NCBI GenBank assembly: GCA_034435375.1
Contig: DAOTXR010000044.1
Coordinates: 62,001-126,000, forward strand
Direction: 5' to 3'
DNA: 64,000 nucleotides
Source of the DNA: DAOTXR01 sp034435375
GTDB lineage: Bacteria > Chloroflexota > Anaerolineae > Aggregatilineales > UBA3940
Program-made: the position numbers and the translations under genes
Notes under the pieces: generated by a model
Database searches by the model: none
What the model saw: only the letters and a program-made list of their open reading frames with translations
What the model was told of the DNA's origin: nothing
In this document: positions 44,812-53,804 of the stretch, piece after piece
How positions within the stretch are numbered: position 1 is the first letter of the stretch
Layout of the letters: each line of letters opens with the position of its first letter

Positions 44812-45996
44812 CTATGCAAGAGATCGCTGCCGCGAGGCTGAGGAAGCAACCTCGTGAAGCGCCAACATCAGCGCCGATCCGGCCAGCAGGAATGGCCCGA
44901 TGGCTTCCAGGCTAGTGTGCTCGGCCAGCACGCCAGCCAGCCCTGGCAGAGCTGCCGCTCCCAGGCCAGCCGCTCCAACCTGAAAACCTATGGCGTTGGC
45001 TGCGTGATCGGCTCCCAGCCAAGAGGGCGTCATCGAAACCAGGGTGGGAAAGATCGGCGCCAGCGAAAAACCCATCAGGGCTAGCCCAGCATAACTGACT
45101 TCGTTCGCCATGTTCCACCAGATCAGGGCAGCGCCCAGCGCTGCTCCCAGCATCCCCACCCGGATCAGCCATAGTGGGTTGATCTGGTCCACTGCAAAAC
45201 CAAACAGCACCCGTCCCACAGTAAAACTGCCCCAGTAAATGCCGACCCACAACCCGGCGATGTTTTCACTGACCGATCGAGACTCGGTGAGGAGAGTGTA
45301 TGTCCATTGCCCTGCCGCAACTTCTGTGCCCGTGTAGACCATGAAAAGGCCAATGCCTACCCAGGCTGCTGGCAGAGCCAGGGTATCACGGGCCCTTGTC
45401 CGGGCAGGCTGACCGGAGCTGACCTGGGCCGTGCCGGGTCTGGCTTGCCAACGGCTCAGCGTGAGGGCAAAGACCAACGCGAGTGCGCCGTGCAACACGG
45501 CCACCAGACTATAACCCCAGCGCCACGACAAACCCATGCCGAGGATGGCTGTGATCAGCAGGGGACCGAGTGTGATGCCAATGCCAAAGCTGGCGTGAAG
45601 CCAGTTCAGGCGGCTGAGGCTGTGGTGAGTTGCGATGTAGGTGTTCAACCCTGCGTCGATGCTCCCTCCACCCAAGCCCACCAGCAGCACCGATAGGACC
45701 ACGCCCCACCAGGCGGGTGAGAGCGCGAAGCCCACCATTCCGACAACCCTCAGCAGAGTGCCTATCAGCAGCAGTGGCCCGGTTCCTACATCGGACGACA
45801 ACCGCCCGCTGCTCAAGCCCGAAAGAATGTAGCCTGTTGTCCCTGCTGCCAGGATCAGTCCTACTGAGTCGAGCGATACGTGGAAAGTCTGCCGGATCGA
45901 CGGCCACGCCACACCCAGCAGCCCATCGTAAAGGCCGAGGCCAATGAAGGCAATGTAGGCCATGATCAACATGAACGTCCTGGATGCATTGCGCAT
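44812..45996 (-). CDS. MFS transporter
   Basis: 394 residues, about 12 hydrophobic helices, two halves separated by a basic loop near residue 195 (SRWQARPGTAQVSSGQPART). MFS motif-like stretches SGRLSSDVGTGPLL and GVLFGFAVDQIN are recognisable. Substrate unknown; the closest general resemblance is to sugar or drug efflux MFS proteins. Next gene downstream is the ArsR-type regulator. Confidence 0.88.
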   Translation of the reverse strand: MRNASRTFMLIMAYIAFIGLGLYDGLLGVAWPSIRQTFHVSLDSVGLILAAGTTGYILSGLSSGRLSSDVGTGPLLLIGTLLRVVGMVGFALSPAWWGVVLSVLLVGLGGGSIDAGLNTYIATHHSLSRLNWLHASFGIGITLGPLLITAILGMGLSWRWGYSLVAVLHGALALVFALTLSRWQARPGTAQVSSGQPARTRARDTLALPAAWVGIGLFMVYTGTEVAAGQWTYTLLTESRSVSENIAGLWVGIYWGSFTVGRVLFGFAVDQINPLWLIRVGMLGAALGAALIWWNMANEVSYAGLALMGFSLAPIFPTLVSMTPSWLGADHAANAIGFQVGAAGLGAAALPGLAGVLAEHTSLEAIGPFLLAGSALMLALHEVASSASRQRSLA

Positions 45997-46112
45997 GGCT
46001 GCTCCGATGATGCTTCATTATGAGAAGACGTTCAGGCGGTTGGCCGAGGCATCTTCAGGCAAACCCCAGGCTTCACTGAAGAGGGGACCAGGGGCTTCTG
46101 CCGGCGAAAGAT

Positions 46113-47732
46113 TTAAAAGAGGCGATGAACCCACACTCCGCCGACCATCGTGCCCAACACAGCCGTGCCGCCAATGTCCATTGGATCGCAGGTGTAGATG
46201 TCCCGCTCCAGGACTACCAAATCCGCCAAGAAGCCGGGCGCCAATCTGCCAAGCCGGTCTTCTGTGCCGCTGGCATAAGCAGGTCCGAGGGTAAAGCCAC
46301 CCACCGCCTCGTCCACGCTTAGCCGCCTCCGCCCATCGGGGCCGGAACGCCAGCCTGCCGGGCCAGGGAATCCATCGGCGCGGCGGCGCGTCACTGCCGC
46401 CTGAATGTTAGGCAGCGGTTCAATTGGCTCGACGGGAGCATCACTGCCCAGGGCAAGCGCAGCCCCTGCCTCGACCTGTCCCCGCCAATCATAGGCATGC
46501 TCCGCACGATCGCCCCAGTACCGGTCGGCCATGGCAAGGTCAGAGATGGCATGGTTGGGCTGCATTGAAGCGATCACCCTCAGTTGTCCCAGGCGACCCG
46601 TGTCATTGGGGTGGACGATCTGGACGTGCTCAATGCGATGACGGATCTGGTCGGGTGCCACGCCGCGTGCAGCTTCTTCGGCTCGGACATCCTCGAAGAC
46701 ATTCAACACCTCGTGCACTGCCCGGTCACCTATGGCATGTACTGCCGATGGCCACCCTGCTGCGCTTGCTCGGCTAACCTGCTCATGAATGTCCTCTGGA
46801 TCGGTAGTGCTCATGCCATAATTGTCCGGCTCACCTTCGTATGGCTGGAACATCCATGCCGTCCGGGGGCCAAGTGCGCCATCCGCAAAAATCTTGACCC
46901 CACCCAGACACAAGAAGTCGTCGCCAAACCCGCTTCGCAACCCCATAGCTATTGCACGATCGAGCATCTCCACAGGAATGCTTTTCACAATGCGTAGCGA
47001 CAGACGGCCCTGCTGTCGGAGAAGCTGGTAAGCTTGGAATGCCAGCGGCCCATCGAAATCGTGTACGCCCGTCAACCCTCCACGGTGGGCGCGTCGAATG
47101 GCCTCCTCGATCTGCCCAGCCAGCTCCTCAGGAGTAGGCTCCGGGATGATGCGGCTGACCAGCTCCATAGCCGACTCGAACAGTACTCCGGTGGGGTTGC
47201 CCGACTCGTCGCGAGCAAGCCTGCCGCCAGGGGGGGCGTCGGTTCGAGCCGACACGCCGGCTAGGCTCAGTGCCTGCGAATTGACCCACGCCGCGTGCCC
47301 AGACTGGGCCTCCAGGTAAACAGGATGATCAGGAATCAGAGCATCAAGCTGGGAGACGGTCGGAAAGGCGCGATCGGCCCACCGGTCCTGCGCCCAACCG
47401 TGTCCTCGAATCCATGTGCCGGGCGGAACATGGCGCGCCCCCTCGGCGACAAGCTCAGCAGCATGCTGCGCCGAACGGGCCTGTGTCAGATCGACCTGGT
47501 GCAGGAAGCGGGCATACCACGAGAGATGCACATGGGCATCCACTAGGCCGGGAATGACCGAACGACCTTCCAGATCGATGGCCTCACCACCGGGCGCAAG
47601 CAGCGCCCGCATTTCGGCATCGCTGCCCACAGCCATAATGGTGTTACCACGAACTGCTACGGCAGGCACGACCGGCTGTGCCTCGACCTGAGTGTGGATG
47701 ACACCATGGTAGAGGACGGTGTCGGCCATCAT
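46113..47732 (-). CDS. Metal-dependent amidohydrolase (YtcJ/Amidohydro_3 family)
   Basis: TIM-barrel hydrolase with a bound metal. 539 residues: HxH entry in PGLVDAHVHLSWYA, HAWVNSQALSLAGV, the carboxylated-Lys/HD region AIGDRAVHEVLNVF, RHRIEHVQ and the catalytic Asp in LGSDAPVEP. Substrate unassigned; members act on amides, ureas and exo-hydrolysis of formamides. Its ATG overlaps the stop of the FHA gene (47729-47732), coupling it to an FHA-domain protein, an unusual pairing. Confidence 0.93.
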   Translation of the reverse strand: MMADTVLYHGVIHTQVEAQPVVPAVAVRGNTIMAVGSDAEMRALLAPGGEAIDLEGRSVIPGLVDAHVHLSWYARFLHQVDLTQARSAQHAAELVAEGARHVPPGTWIRGHGWAQDRWADRAFPTVSQLDALIPDHPVYLEAQSGHAAWVNSQALSLAGVSARTDAPPGGRLARDESGNPTGVLFESAMELVSRIIPEPTPEELAGQIEEAIRRAHRGGLTGVHDFDGPLAFQAYQLLRQQGRLSLRIVKSIPVEMLDRAIAMGLRSGFGDDFLCLGGVKIFADGALGPRTAWMFQPYEGEPDNYGMSTTDPEDIHEQVSRASAAGWPSAVHAIGDRAVHEVLNVFEDVRAEEAARGVAPDQIRHRIEHVQIVHPNDTGRLGQLRVIASMQPNHAISDLAMADRYWGDRAEHAYDWRGQVEAGAALALGSDAPVEPIEPLPNIQAAVTRRRADGFPGPAGWRSGPDGRRRLSVDEAVGGFTLGPAYASGTEDRLGRLAPGFLADLVVLERDIYTCDPMDIGGTAVLGTMVGGVWVHRLF

Positions 47733-48445
47733 AGATGGGTGTGTGGCTTGGAAGCCTCGTTGCTTCCCTCTCGTCGCTCGGGGCTGCTGACGATCTTAAC
47801 CTTGAAATTCAGCTTGCCAAAGGCGATGGTATCTCCGTCTCTCACTCCCTGAGGCGCCCCCAGCACAACCCTCACAGCGTTGCAGAAGGTGCCATTTCTG
47901 CTGCCCAGGTCGAACAAGAGCAATCGATCCTTTTCAGGCCGCAACAGTGCGTGCCGCCTTGAGACACCGTAATCCATGGCGCTGTAATCGTTCAGGTCCA
48001 GATCAGGGATAGCATCCCCAACTTTGCGCCCAAGGGTGATATCTTCACCAAACTCCAGCCCAATGGGCCGATGATTGGGGTTTGAGCTGATCAGGATAAT
48101 ACGCCAAGTTGTCTCTTCCACTTCGAGAGGTTTTTTGGTCGGCATCAACGGCAGCCGAACGAACTTCTCAACCTCGGTAGCCATGACTTCCCGGAACGAA
48201 ACCGGAACGTCGGCCCTGCTGACCTGCGCTGTGTCCTTCATGGTCCGGACTTTCAACTCACCTGCCAGGGCCAGGATAATGTCGATCAGTTCTTCGTTTG
48301 ACTTGTTCCTCAATTGCGCCGGATCGAGGTCGAGCGATCTGGAACGTGTCAGGCCAGGGGGGACAAGAGGGACCTGGGTAGTGCTTCCCTGTCTCTCGTG
48401 AGCCTCGTTGTGCTGCTGATTCACTTCTGGTTCCTTCGAGGTCAT
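47729..48445 (-). CDS. FHA-domain protein
   Basis: 238 residues. C-terminal forkhead-associated domain (about 110-225) with GLEFGEDITLGRKVGD, SRRHALLRPEKDR and FDLGSRNGTFCNAVRV, the phosphothreonine-binding core (Gly-Arg, Ser-Arg-Arg-His, Asn-Gly). The N-terminal half is disordered and Glu/Gln/Thr-rich with TQVPLVPPGLTRSRSLDLD, possibly phosphorylatable. FHA proteins read out Ser/Thr kinase signals. GAGGAGG before the ATG at 48445. No kinase gene lies adjacent. Coupled to the amidohydrolase. Confidence 0.92.
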   Translation of the reverse strand: MTSKEPEVNQQHNEAHERQGSTTQVPLVPPGLTRSRSLDLDPAQLRNKSNEELIDIILALAGELKVRTMKDTAQVSRADVPVSFREVMATEVEKFVRLPLMPTKKPLEVEETTWRIILISSNPNHRPIGLEFGEDITLGRKVGDAIPDLDLNDYSAMDYGVSRRHALLRPEKDRLLLFDLGSRNGTFCNAVRVVLGAPQGVRDGDTIAFGKLNFKVKIVSSPERREGSNEASKPHTHL

Positions 48446-48593
48446 AGGTAAGGTGCCTCCTCGCCATCTCGACAGCAGGATGTGACCCCGTCGAGAGGTG
48501 TTGCCTGCAATGATACCCCACGCCGAAACCGATCTTCACCTTTGGGTTGCTCCGTGCATCATACAGACTGACGGGGACGGGGCAATTCCTCTC

Positions 48594-49790
48594 TCAGAGC
48601 AACCACGGGTCGGTTTGCGGATCCGAAAGCCATTGTGCTCCATTGTCGGTCACAACGACATTTTCTTCAAGTCCGATGTAACCATATGCCTCAACCTCGA
48701 CACCTAGCTCAATGGCAAAGACGTTGCCTGCCTCAACCACGCCGTAAGGCGTGTCGCCATAGCGCTCCCAACGTGGGCCGAGGATCGTAGCCCCATCATG
48801 CCCCCTGCGTCCCACGTGATGGCCAAAAGCGTGGGGGTACTCAGGGTAACCCGATTCAACTAGCGTACAACGGGCCACTTCGTCGACCTGCCAGCCCTGC
48901 ATGCCTGGCCTGAGCGCATCAAAGCCGGCGATGAGCGCACGATGGGCAGCCGCCCATGCCCGGCTGACAGGCTCCGGCAGCGGATCGCTTTTGCTGCGCC
49001 GGACGTACCACACGCGCTGGAGATCGGCGCAGTAGTCATTTTCCTTCACACCAAAGTCCATGTGAAGCAAAGCGCCGGGCCGAATAGTATACTGTGGCTG
49101 CGGCCTGCTGTGCCCGACAGGTGAGTCAGGCCCACATGAGACAATGGGACAGTACTGCCAATCCCACGCCGTGCCCAGGCCGTGCCTGGTGAGATAGCTG
49201 TGGACGAAATCTGCGATCTCGACCTCACTCATGCCGGGCTTGGCAAAACGGCCCACTTGTTGGAAGATGCGCTGAGTGGTAGCGATGGCCACCTTGATGC
49301 GTTCGACCTCAGTGGGCGACTTGCGGCCACGCAGTGCGCTGACGATGCGCTCAGCGGAGACGAACCGCTCAATCAGGTCGGTGCCGTTCAGGGTGCGCTG
49401 CAAAAGGAGCATCAGACCATGTCCCAGTCCATCTGCTGCCATATCGCTCTCGGAGTAGTTGAGGGCAATTTGGCGGGGGTTGATCTCCTGCAACACCCTC
49501 ACCAGATCGCTGCGGATGCCCTCTACGTAGGGGATGACCTCGGTGTAACCTCCAATGCTGCGGACCATCTCAGCGTCGTGATAGCCGACGATGGCAATTC
49601 GTCGGTTGTCGCGGGTGAGGATGAAGGCAGACAGCCACACTACATCTGCATTGAGGATCAGGTCTAGGCTAGGATCGGGCGCAAGAGCAGTCTCTTGGAC
49701 GAACGTCATCCAGGCATCCACTTGTTGCTCGTTGAGGATGGCGACAGCCTGGTCAAGCTTTTCTCGGACCAGAGCAGCGTGTTCAGACAT
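48594..49790 (-). CDS. pepQ: M24-family aminopeptidase (Xaa-Pro type)
   Basis: Creatinase-fold metallopeptidase. 398 residues from the ATG at 49790 (GGAGG upstream; an earlier in-frame start lies inside the upstream gene). The five metal ligands are present: Asp in LHMDFGVKENDY and ADLQRVW, His in AFGHHVGRRGHD, Glu in VVEAGNVFAIELG and Glu in YIGLEENVVV. Xaa-Pro specificity is the best family guess. It overlaps the 3' end of the pfkB-family gene (start 49790 vs its stop 49783). Confidence 0.93.
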   Translation of the reverse strand: MSEHAALVREKLDQAVAILNEQQVDAWMTFVQETALAPDPSLDLILNADVVWLSAFILTRDNRRIAIVGYHDAEMVRSIGGYTEVIPYVEGIRSDLVRVLQEINPRQIALNYSESDMAADGLGHGLMLLLQRTLNGTDLIERFVSAERIVSALRGRKSPTEVERIKVAIATTQRIFQQVGRFAKPGMSEVEIADFVHSYLTRHGLGTAWDWQYCPIVSCGPDSPVGHSRPQPQYTIRPGALLHMDFGVKENDYCADLQRVWYVRRSKSDPLPEPVSRAWAAAHRALIAGFDALRPGMQGWQVDEVARCTLVESGYPEYPHAFGHHVGRRGHDGATILGPRWERYGDTPYGVVEAGNVFAIELGVEVEAYGYIGLEENVVVTDNGAQWLSDPQTDPWLL

Positions 49791-50649
49791 CAGGTCCTCC
49801 CGTTTCCGTGCATGTTCCAAAGCCTGCCAGGATAGCCGCCGCCGTGGGTGCTGAAGGGATGCTATCCTGCCCGGAGCGCGTCACCGAGTCGCTAGCCAGT
49901 AAGGTGGCAAATCTGGCCGCGGCCACAGGATCGCTGGTTGCCCTTAGGTGGGCAAAGAACGCTGCCGCGAAGATGTCCCCTGCGCCAGTCGGGTCTACCT
50001 CGTTCACCTGAGGGGCTGGGAGATGGTACATCTGTCCCCGCACAAACAATGTACATCCTTGTGCGCCGCGTGTCACCACCAGAATGGCAGCCTGGCGGGC
50101 ATACTCCTGAACCAGCGTCTCGTCACCCTGCACGTCTTCGATGCTCAGCACAGTGGCGCTGGCATGGCGAAGCACAGAGGTGGCGTCTGGCCAGCGACAG
50201 TAGGACACGCGGCCTGCGCTGTCCCACTGGCGCATCCAGCCCTGGGGTGTCACACCGATCAGGGCGCCGGGAAAACTCCAGGCCAACGACGGAGCGACCT
50301 CGTCGGCGACCGGCGCCAGGTGGACTATCGACGCTCTGCGCCACTTCGCCGGGATATGGTCGAGAGTCAGTGGTGTTGCCCGGCTGGAGATAGACTGCAA
50401 ACGGCCCGCCCGCGTATAGACGTTCTCGAAGGTGGTAGGGTGATCGGAGGGAACACATTCCATGTTAACAACCCGAAGCGGCGCGAGCAGCGATTGCATG
50501 CTGTCTGGTGCGCTGGTCACGACCCCCACTCGCAGGCCCAGCACATTGGCCGTCAATGCGCCGAAGGTCACTGTGCCACCCAGACGTGGACCGCCGGGAG
50601 TCAGGTCCTTACAGACGTGGCCGACAATCAGGTAGTCGATGTCTGACAT
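49783..50649 (-). CDS. PfkB-family carbohydrate/nucleoside kinase
   Basis: 288 residues from the ATG at 50649. The ribokinase-fold GG motif near the start (PRLGGTVTFGALTANVLGL) and the C-terminal anion hole VNEVDPTGAGDIFAAAFFA with the catalytic Asp. Substrate unassigned. The start is placed 20 bases after a transcription terminator, so the upstream jag transcript ends before it; this gene must have its own promoter or rely on partial read-through. It overlaps the M24 peptidase gene. Confidence 0.9.
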   Translation of the reverse strand: MSDIDYLIVGHVCKDLTPGGPRLGGTVTFGALTANVLGLRVGVVTSAPDSMQSLLAPLRVVNMECVPSDHPTTFENVYTRAGRLQSISSRATPLTLDHIPAKWRRASIVHLAPVADEVAPSLAWSFPGALIGVTPQGWMRQWDSAGRVSYCRWPDATSVLRHASATVLSIEDVQGDETLVQEYARQAAILVVTRGAQGCTLFVRGQMYHLPAPQVNEVDPTGAGDIFAAAFFAHLRATSDPVAAARFATLLASDSVTRSGQDSIPSAPTAAAILAGFGTCTETGGPDV

Positions 50650-50668
50650 GCACAGCCCTGTACCCGGC

Positions 50669-50693
50669 AAAAAAGGGGCGCACGGCGCACCCC
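50669..50693 (-). terminator. Intrinsic terminator after jag
   Basis: On the minus strand GGGGTGCG-CCG-TGCGCCCC (50693-50675, two wobble pairs) followed by six T residues (50674-50669). It closes the rpmH-rnpA-yidD-yidC-jag transcript. The downstream pfkB-family ATG is only 20 bases away. Confidence 0.85.
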
Positions 50694-50713
50694 TCTTCTA
50701 GACCTGTCAGAGC

Positions 50714-51454
50714 TTACCGGCTTGACCCTCGGACAGGGATGATGGTTACTTTGCGCTGATCTCCCGTCCCAACACTCTCGGTGGTTACCGTGTTGTCGTC
50801 GCGCAGGGCGATGTGAATGATGCGCCGCTCGTTAGGTGGCATAGGCTCAAGTGCCACAGTGCGCCCTAGCCTTTTGGCTTGAGCTGCCATGCGATGTGCC
50901 AGGTTACGTAGCGAGTCCTCACGGCGAGACTTGTATCCTTCCACGTCGATCACGATGTTGGCGCGACGCTGGATTTCGCGGCTGACGATCAGGCGGGTAA
51001 TGTACTGCAAGGCGTTAAGTGTCTCTCCTCGGCGCCCGATCAGGACTCCCAGATCGGCTCCGTGGATGTTAAGCACCCAGGGAGCGTCCTCCTCAGGTGC
51101 TTCAGACTGAGCACGCTCGACCTGCACGGTGACCTTGATCCGCATGTGGGCCAACAGTTCAGACAGGACTGCGCTTGCAACGGCGGCCTCTTCCTCCGTA
51201 CTCTCCCCGCCCTTTCCAACGGCCTGGGCAACAGGCATGCTCTGAGGTGGAGGCGTGGGCGCACGCAGCGGCGTCAGACGCACAACTGCGTCGCGCACTC
51301 CCATACCCAGCACTCCTCGACTACCTTCCTCTACGATCTCGATAATGACTTCGTTGCGGGCCAGCCCTAACTGGTTCAAGCCACGCTCAATAGCTTCCTC
51401 TAAGGTGGGGGCGGTTACATCAACTGGCCTTAAAGCATCGTTGTCACCATTCAT
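50714..51454 (-). CDS. jag: RNA-binding protein KhpB/Jag (Jag_N-KH-R3H)
   Basis: RNA-binding regulator of cell elongation and division in monoderm bacteria. 246 residues from the ATG at 51454 (GAGG upstream; an in-frame GTG at 51466 lies within that RBS). Jag_N domain with APTLEEAIERGLNQLG, a linker, KH with GVLIGRRGETLNAL, and R3H with PPNERRIIHIAL. Canonical downstream partner of yidC. Confidence 0.95.
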   Translation of the reverse strand: MNGDNDALRPVDVTAPTLEEAIERGLNQLGLARNEVIIEIVEEGSRGVLGMGVRDAVVRLTPLRAPTPPPQSMPVAQAVGKGGESTEEEAAVASAVLSELLAHMRIKVTVQVERAQSEAPEEDAPWVLNIHGADLGVLIGRRGETLNALQYITRLIVSREIQRRANIVIDVEGYKSRREDSLRNLAHRMAAQAKRLGRTVALEPMPPNERRIIHIALRDDNTVTTESVGTGDQRKVTIIPVRGSSR

Positions 51455-51520
51455 AATCGACCTCACTTGGTCAACTTGCTTCGCAAGTCGATCTCTGCGA
51501 TGCAGGTTTGTTCGGTTTGG

Positions 51521-52354
51521 CTATTTGGATTTGCGCCTGGTCTTGCTCCTGACTGTCTCTGGCTCTGGCACCGCGGGCATACCCAACAGACCGCGCCAAC
51601 TGAAGCTGCCGTCCTCGGTGCCAAACAGATTCTTGAGGCTGGCTTTACCCATCAACATGTATTGGCCCAGGCGAAGAAGTCCCGATACGACCCAGTAGAT
51701 CGACAGGCCGGATGGCAGCGTCAGTGAAAAGAAGCCCAGCATCAACGGCATTGTGAGTTGCATCGATCGGCTCATAGCCTGCGACTGCGGATCGGTGCTA
51801 GGGGGGGTCATGACCTTCTGGGTGAACCAGGTTGACACAACGACCAGGATTGGCAGAATGGGGGTCGGATCGGGGCTTGCCAGGTTGAGGTACCAGAAGT
51901 GGTTGTTCAGCGGGATCATGGAGGTGGCGCTGGGCAACCAGCTCAGCAAGGCGGGCAGCGGATGGTAGATGTGCTGAGAAAGCTCGATCAGCTGCAATGG
52001 AGAGGCTGCCAGCGAGCGAGTCAGGGCCTGATATAGACCAATCAGGATCGGGAGCTGGATCAGCGTGGGCAGGCATCCCCCGAACGGGTTGACCTTCTCC
52101 TCGCGATACAGTTCCATGGTCTTTTGCTGAAGTACTTCAGGCTCGTTTTTATACTTCTCTTGGAGTTTCTTGAGCTTCGGCTGTAACTCTTGCATGGCTG
52201 CTGCCGATTTCTGCTGTTGCCAGGTCAGCGGCCAAGTAATCAGGTTGATGAGGATGGTCAACAACAGTAGAGCAAGCACGTAGCTGTTGCCCAGCAGCCC
52301 ATAAAGCCAGATCAAGAGGTTGACCATCGGGTCGAGGATAAGCGTATTCCACAT
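51521..52354 (-). CDS. yidC: Membrane protein insertase YidC (Oxa1 family)
   Basis: Inserts proteins into the cytoplasmic membrane, alone or with SecYEG. 277 residues, the short five-helix form without the large periplasmic domain: LLLTILINLITWPLTWQQQ (first core helix with the conserved groove), a helical hairpin KLQEKYKNEPEVLQQK, GGCLPTLIQLPILIGLYQAL and two late helices. Sits between jag and the PQQ-propeller lipoprotein gene with 8-base spacing. Confidence 0.96.
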   Translation of the reverse strand: MWNTLILDPMVNLLIWLYGLLGNSYVLALLLLTILINLITWPLTWQQQKSAAAMQELQPKLKKLQEKYKNEPEVLQQKTMELYREEKVNPFGGCLPTLIQLPILIGLYQALTRSLAASPLQLIELSQHIYHPLPALLSWLPSATSMIPLNNHFWYLNLASPDPTPILPILVVVSTWFTQKVMTPPSTDPQSQAMSRSMQLTMPLMLGFFSLTLPSGLSIYWVVSGLLRLGQYMLMGKASLKNLFGTEDGSFSWRGLLGMPAVPEPETVRSKTRRKSK

Positions 52355-52362
52355 GCGTGGTT

Positions 52363-53583
52363 CTATCTCCCCGTGGGGGGGGTAAAGCCCCCGCGTTCCA
52401 ACAGCGTCTCACGGTCCAGTGCAATCAGCAGGCGGCCCCCCTGGTTGGCAGGGATCAGGATCAGATCATCATACAGAACGGGAGGGGCATAGATTGGAAT
52501 GGGCCGCTCAACTGTGCCTGTGGATACAAAGAGAAAACGAGTCGTGAACTCTGTCTGGATGCTGACCGGCGTATCGGCCTTTGTACCATCCTCGACCTTC
52601 AGGATGTACAGGTAGGTGTCGACAGAAGTCACATAGGCCACACGTGTTCCGTTTGCCAGGTCGCCTAGTACAGGAGCGCCGACTACTGGACCCTCCGCCT
52701 CGAAAGTCCATATCGGATCGCCTGTAGTCGAATCCAGGGCAAAGACATGGCCGTCCAGGTCCCCACCGATCAGCCGCCCGCTGGCCTCGTCAAAGGTGGG
52801 GGCGCTCCACACCCAGTTGGCGGTCGGGTAAGTCCACAGGACCTGGCGAGTCTCAGTGTCCAGCGCATACAAGATATTGTTCAGGCTGCCAAAGTACAAT
52901 ACGCCGTCGTGCAGGGTTGGTGTACAGACGATCGCTCCCATCGGCGGATCACTGCTCTCGCCCTCGGCTGGATACTGCCATAGCAGCTCTCCACTCTCAG
53001 CGTCGAGTGCATACAGGTGGCGATCCAGTGACGTAACGTAAAGCCTCTGGCTGGCTTCATCGAGCAGCGGTGTTGCCCAGATGCCCCGATCTGCTTTGAA
53101 AGTCCATGCGGCAGCGCCATTTTCGCGATCGAGGGCATATAATATCCCATCGGCAGCGCCGGCATAGACGTACTTCTGGCTGATTACAGCCCCACCAATG
53201 AAGCGACCATTGGCTTTGAAAGTCCAACGCTCAGCGCCAGTGACTCGATCCAGACCATATATGGTGTTGTTGTAGTCCAGGACAACGACCAGATCGTCGC
53301 GTACAGCGGGTGCCGCGTAGAATGTGACAGGAGATCCAAAGAACGAGCCAGTACTCTGGGCTTCTGTGGGGAATACCCAGATGGCGTCATTGGTTTGGGG
53401 ATCGACGGCGTATACGTGGGCGGAAAAGGCGATGTAAATGGTGTCGTCGTCAACAGTGACGCCAGGCCAGCTCGCCCCAGTCATCATGGCCTGCGAGCTT
53501 GAACTACCGCAGCCTGTCAGTAGCACGATAACGGTCAGCAGCACAGCAGTGACTAGCCAGTAGGGTAGTCGTTGGGTCGTCAA
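52363..53583 (-). CDS. PQQ-type beta-propeller lipoprotein in the yidC operon
   Basis: 406 residues. Signal peptide with lipobox VLLTGC (Cys25), then six or seven tryptophan-docking blades of the PQQ-enzyme/BamB repeat, each ending in a Trp and DG/D-ALD pattern (GLDRVTGAERWTFKANGRF, ALDRENGAAAWTFKADRG, ALDAESGELLWQYPAEGE, ALDTETRQVLWTYPTANW, ALDSTTGDPIWTFEAEGP). No PQQ-binding catalytic residues, so structural. It overlaps yidD by 4 bases and ends 8 bases before yidC, so it is translationally coupled into the insertase cluster. It resembles a BamB-like scaffold; a role in membrane insertion is inference. Confidence 0.93.
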   Translation of the reverse strand: MTTQRLPYWLVTAVLLTVIVLLTGCGSSSSQAMMTGASWPGVTVDDDTIYIAFSAHVYAVDPQTNDAIWVFPTEAQSTGSFFGSPVTFYAAPAVRDDLVVVLDYNNTIYGLDRVTGAERWTFKANGRFIGGAVISQKYVYAGAADGILYALDRENGAAAWTFKADRGIWATPLLDEASQRLYVTSLDRHLYALDAESGELLWQYPAEGESSDPPMGAIVCTPTLHDGVLYFGSLNNILYALDTETRQVLWTYPTANWVWSAPTFDEASGRLIGGDLDGHVFALDSTTGDPIWTFEAEGPVVGAPVLGDLANGTRVAYVTSVDTYLYILKVEDGTKADTPVSIQTEFTTRFLFVSTGTVERPIPIYAPPVLYDDLILIPANQGGRLLIALDRETLLERGGFTPPTGR

Positions 53584-53804
53584 AAATGAAACTCCTCAGG
53601 AACGGGATCGTAGCCCCCAGGATCAAGGGGATGACAGCGCGCAATGCGCTTGAGAGTCAGCCAGCTCCCTTTCAGGAAACCAAACCGTTTGAGGGCTTCG
53701 TAACCGTAGTGGGAACAGGAAGGCGTGAAACGGCATGCAGGGGGCAGCAGCGGTGACAACGTGATCTGGTATAGACGGATCAACCCCATTGCAACGTACT
53801 TCAT
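53580..53804 (-). CDS. yidD: Membrane protein insertion efficiency factor YidD
   Basis: 74 residues, amphipathic, binds the inner face of the membrane and aids YidC. The family core is intact: GLIRLYQITLSPLLP, CRFTPSCSHYGYEALKRFG and RCHPLDPGGYDPVP. It overlaps both rnpA (4 bases) and the propeller lipoprotein (4 bases). Confidence 0.96.
   Translation of the reverse strand: MKYVAMGLIRLYQITLSPLLPPACRFTPSCSHYGYEALKRFGFLKGSWLTLKRIARCHPLDPGGYDPVPEEFHF

Noticed and set aside
50650..50670. In-frame TTG giving a longer PfkB-family protein
   Set aside because: It falls inside the jag terminator T run and has no ribosome-binding site.
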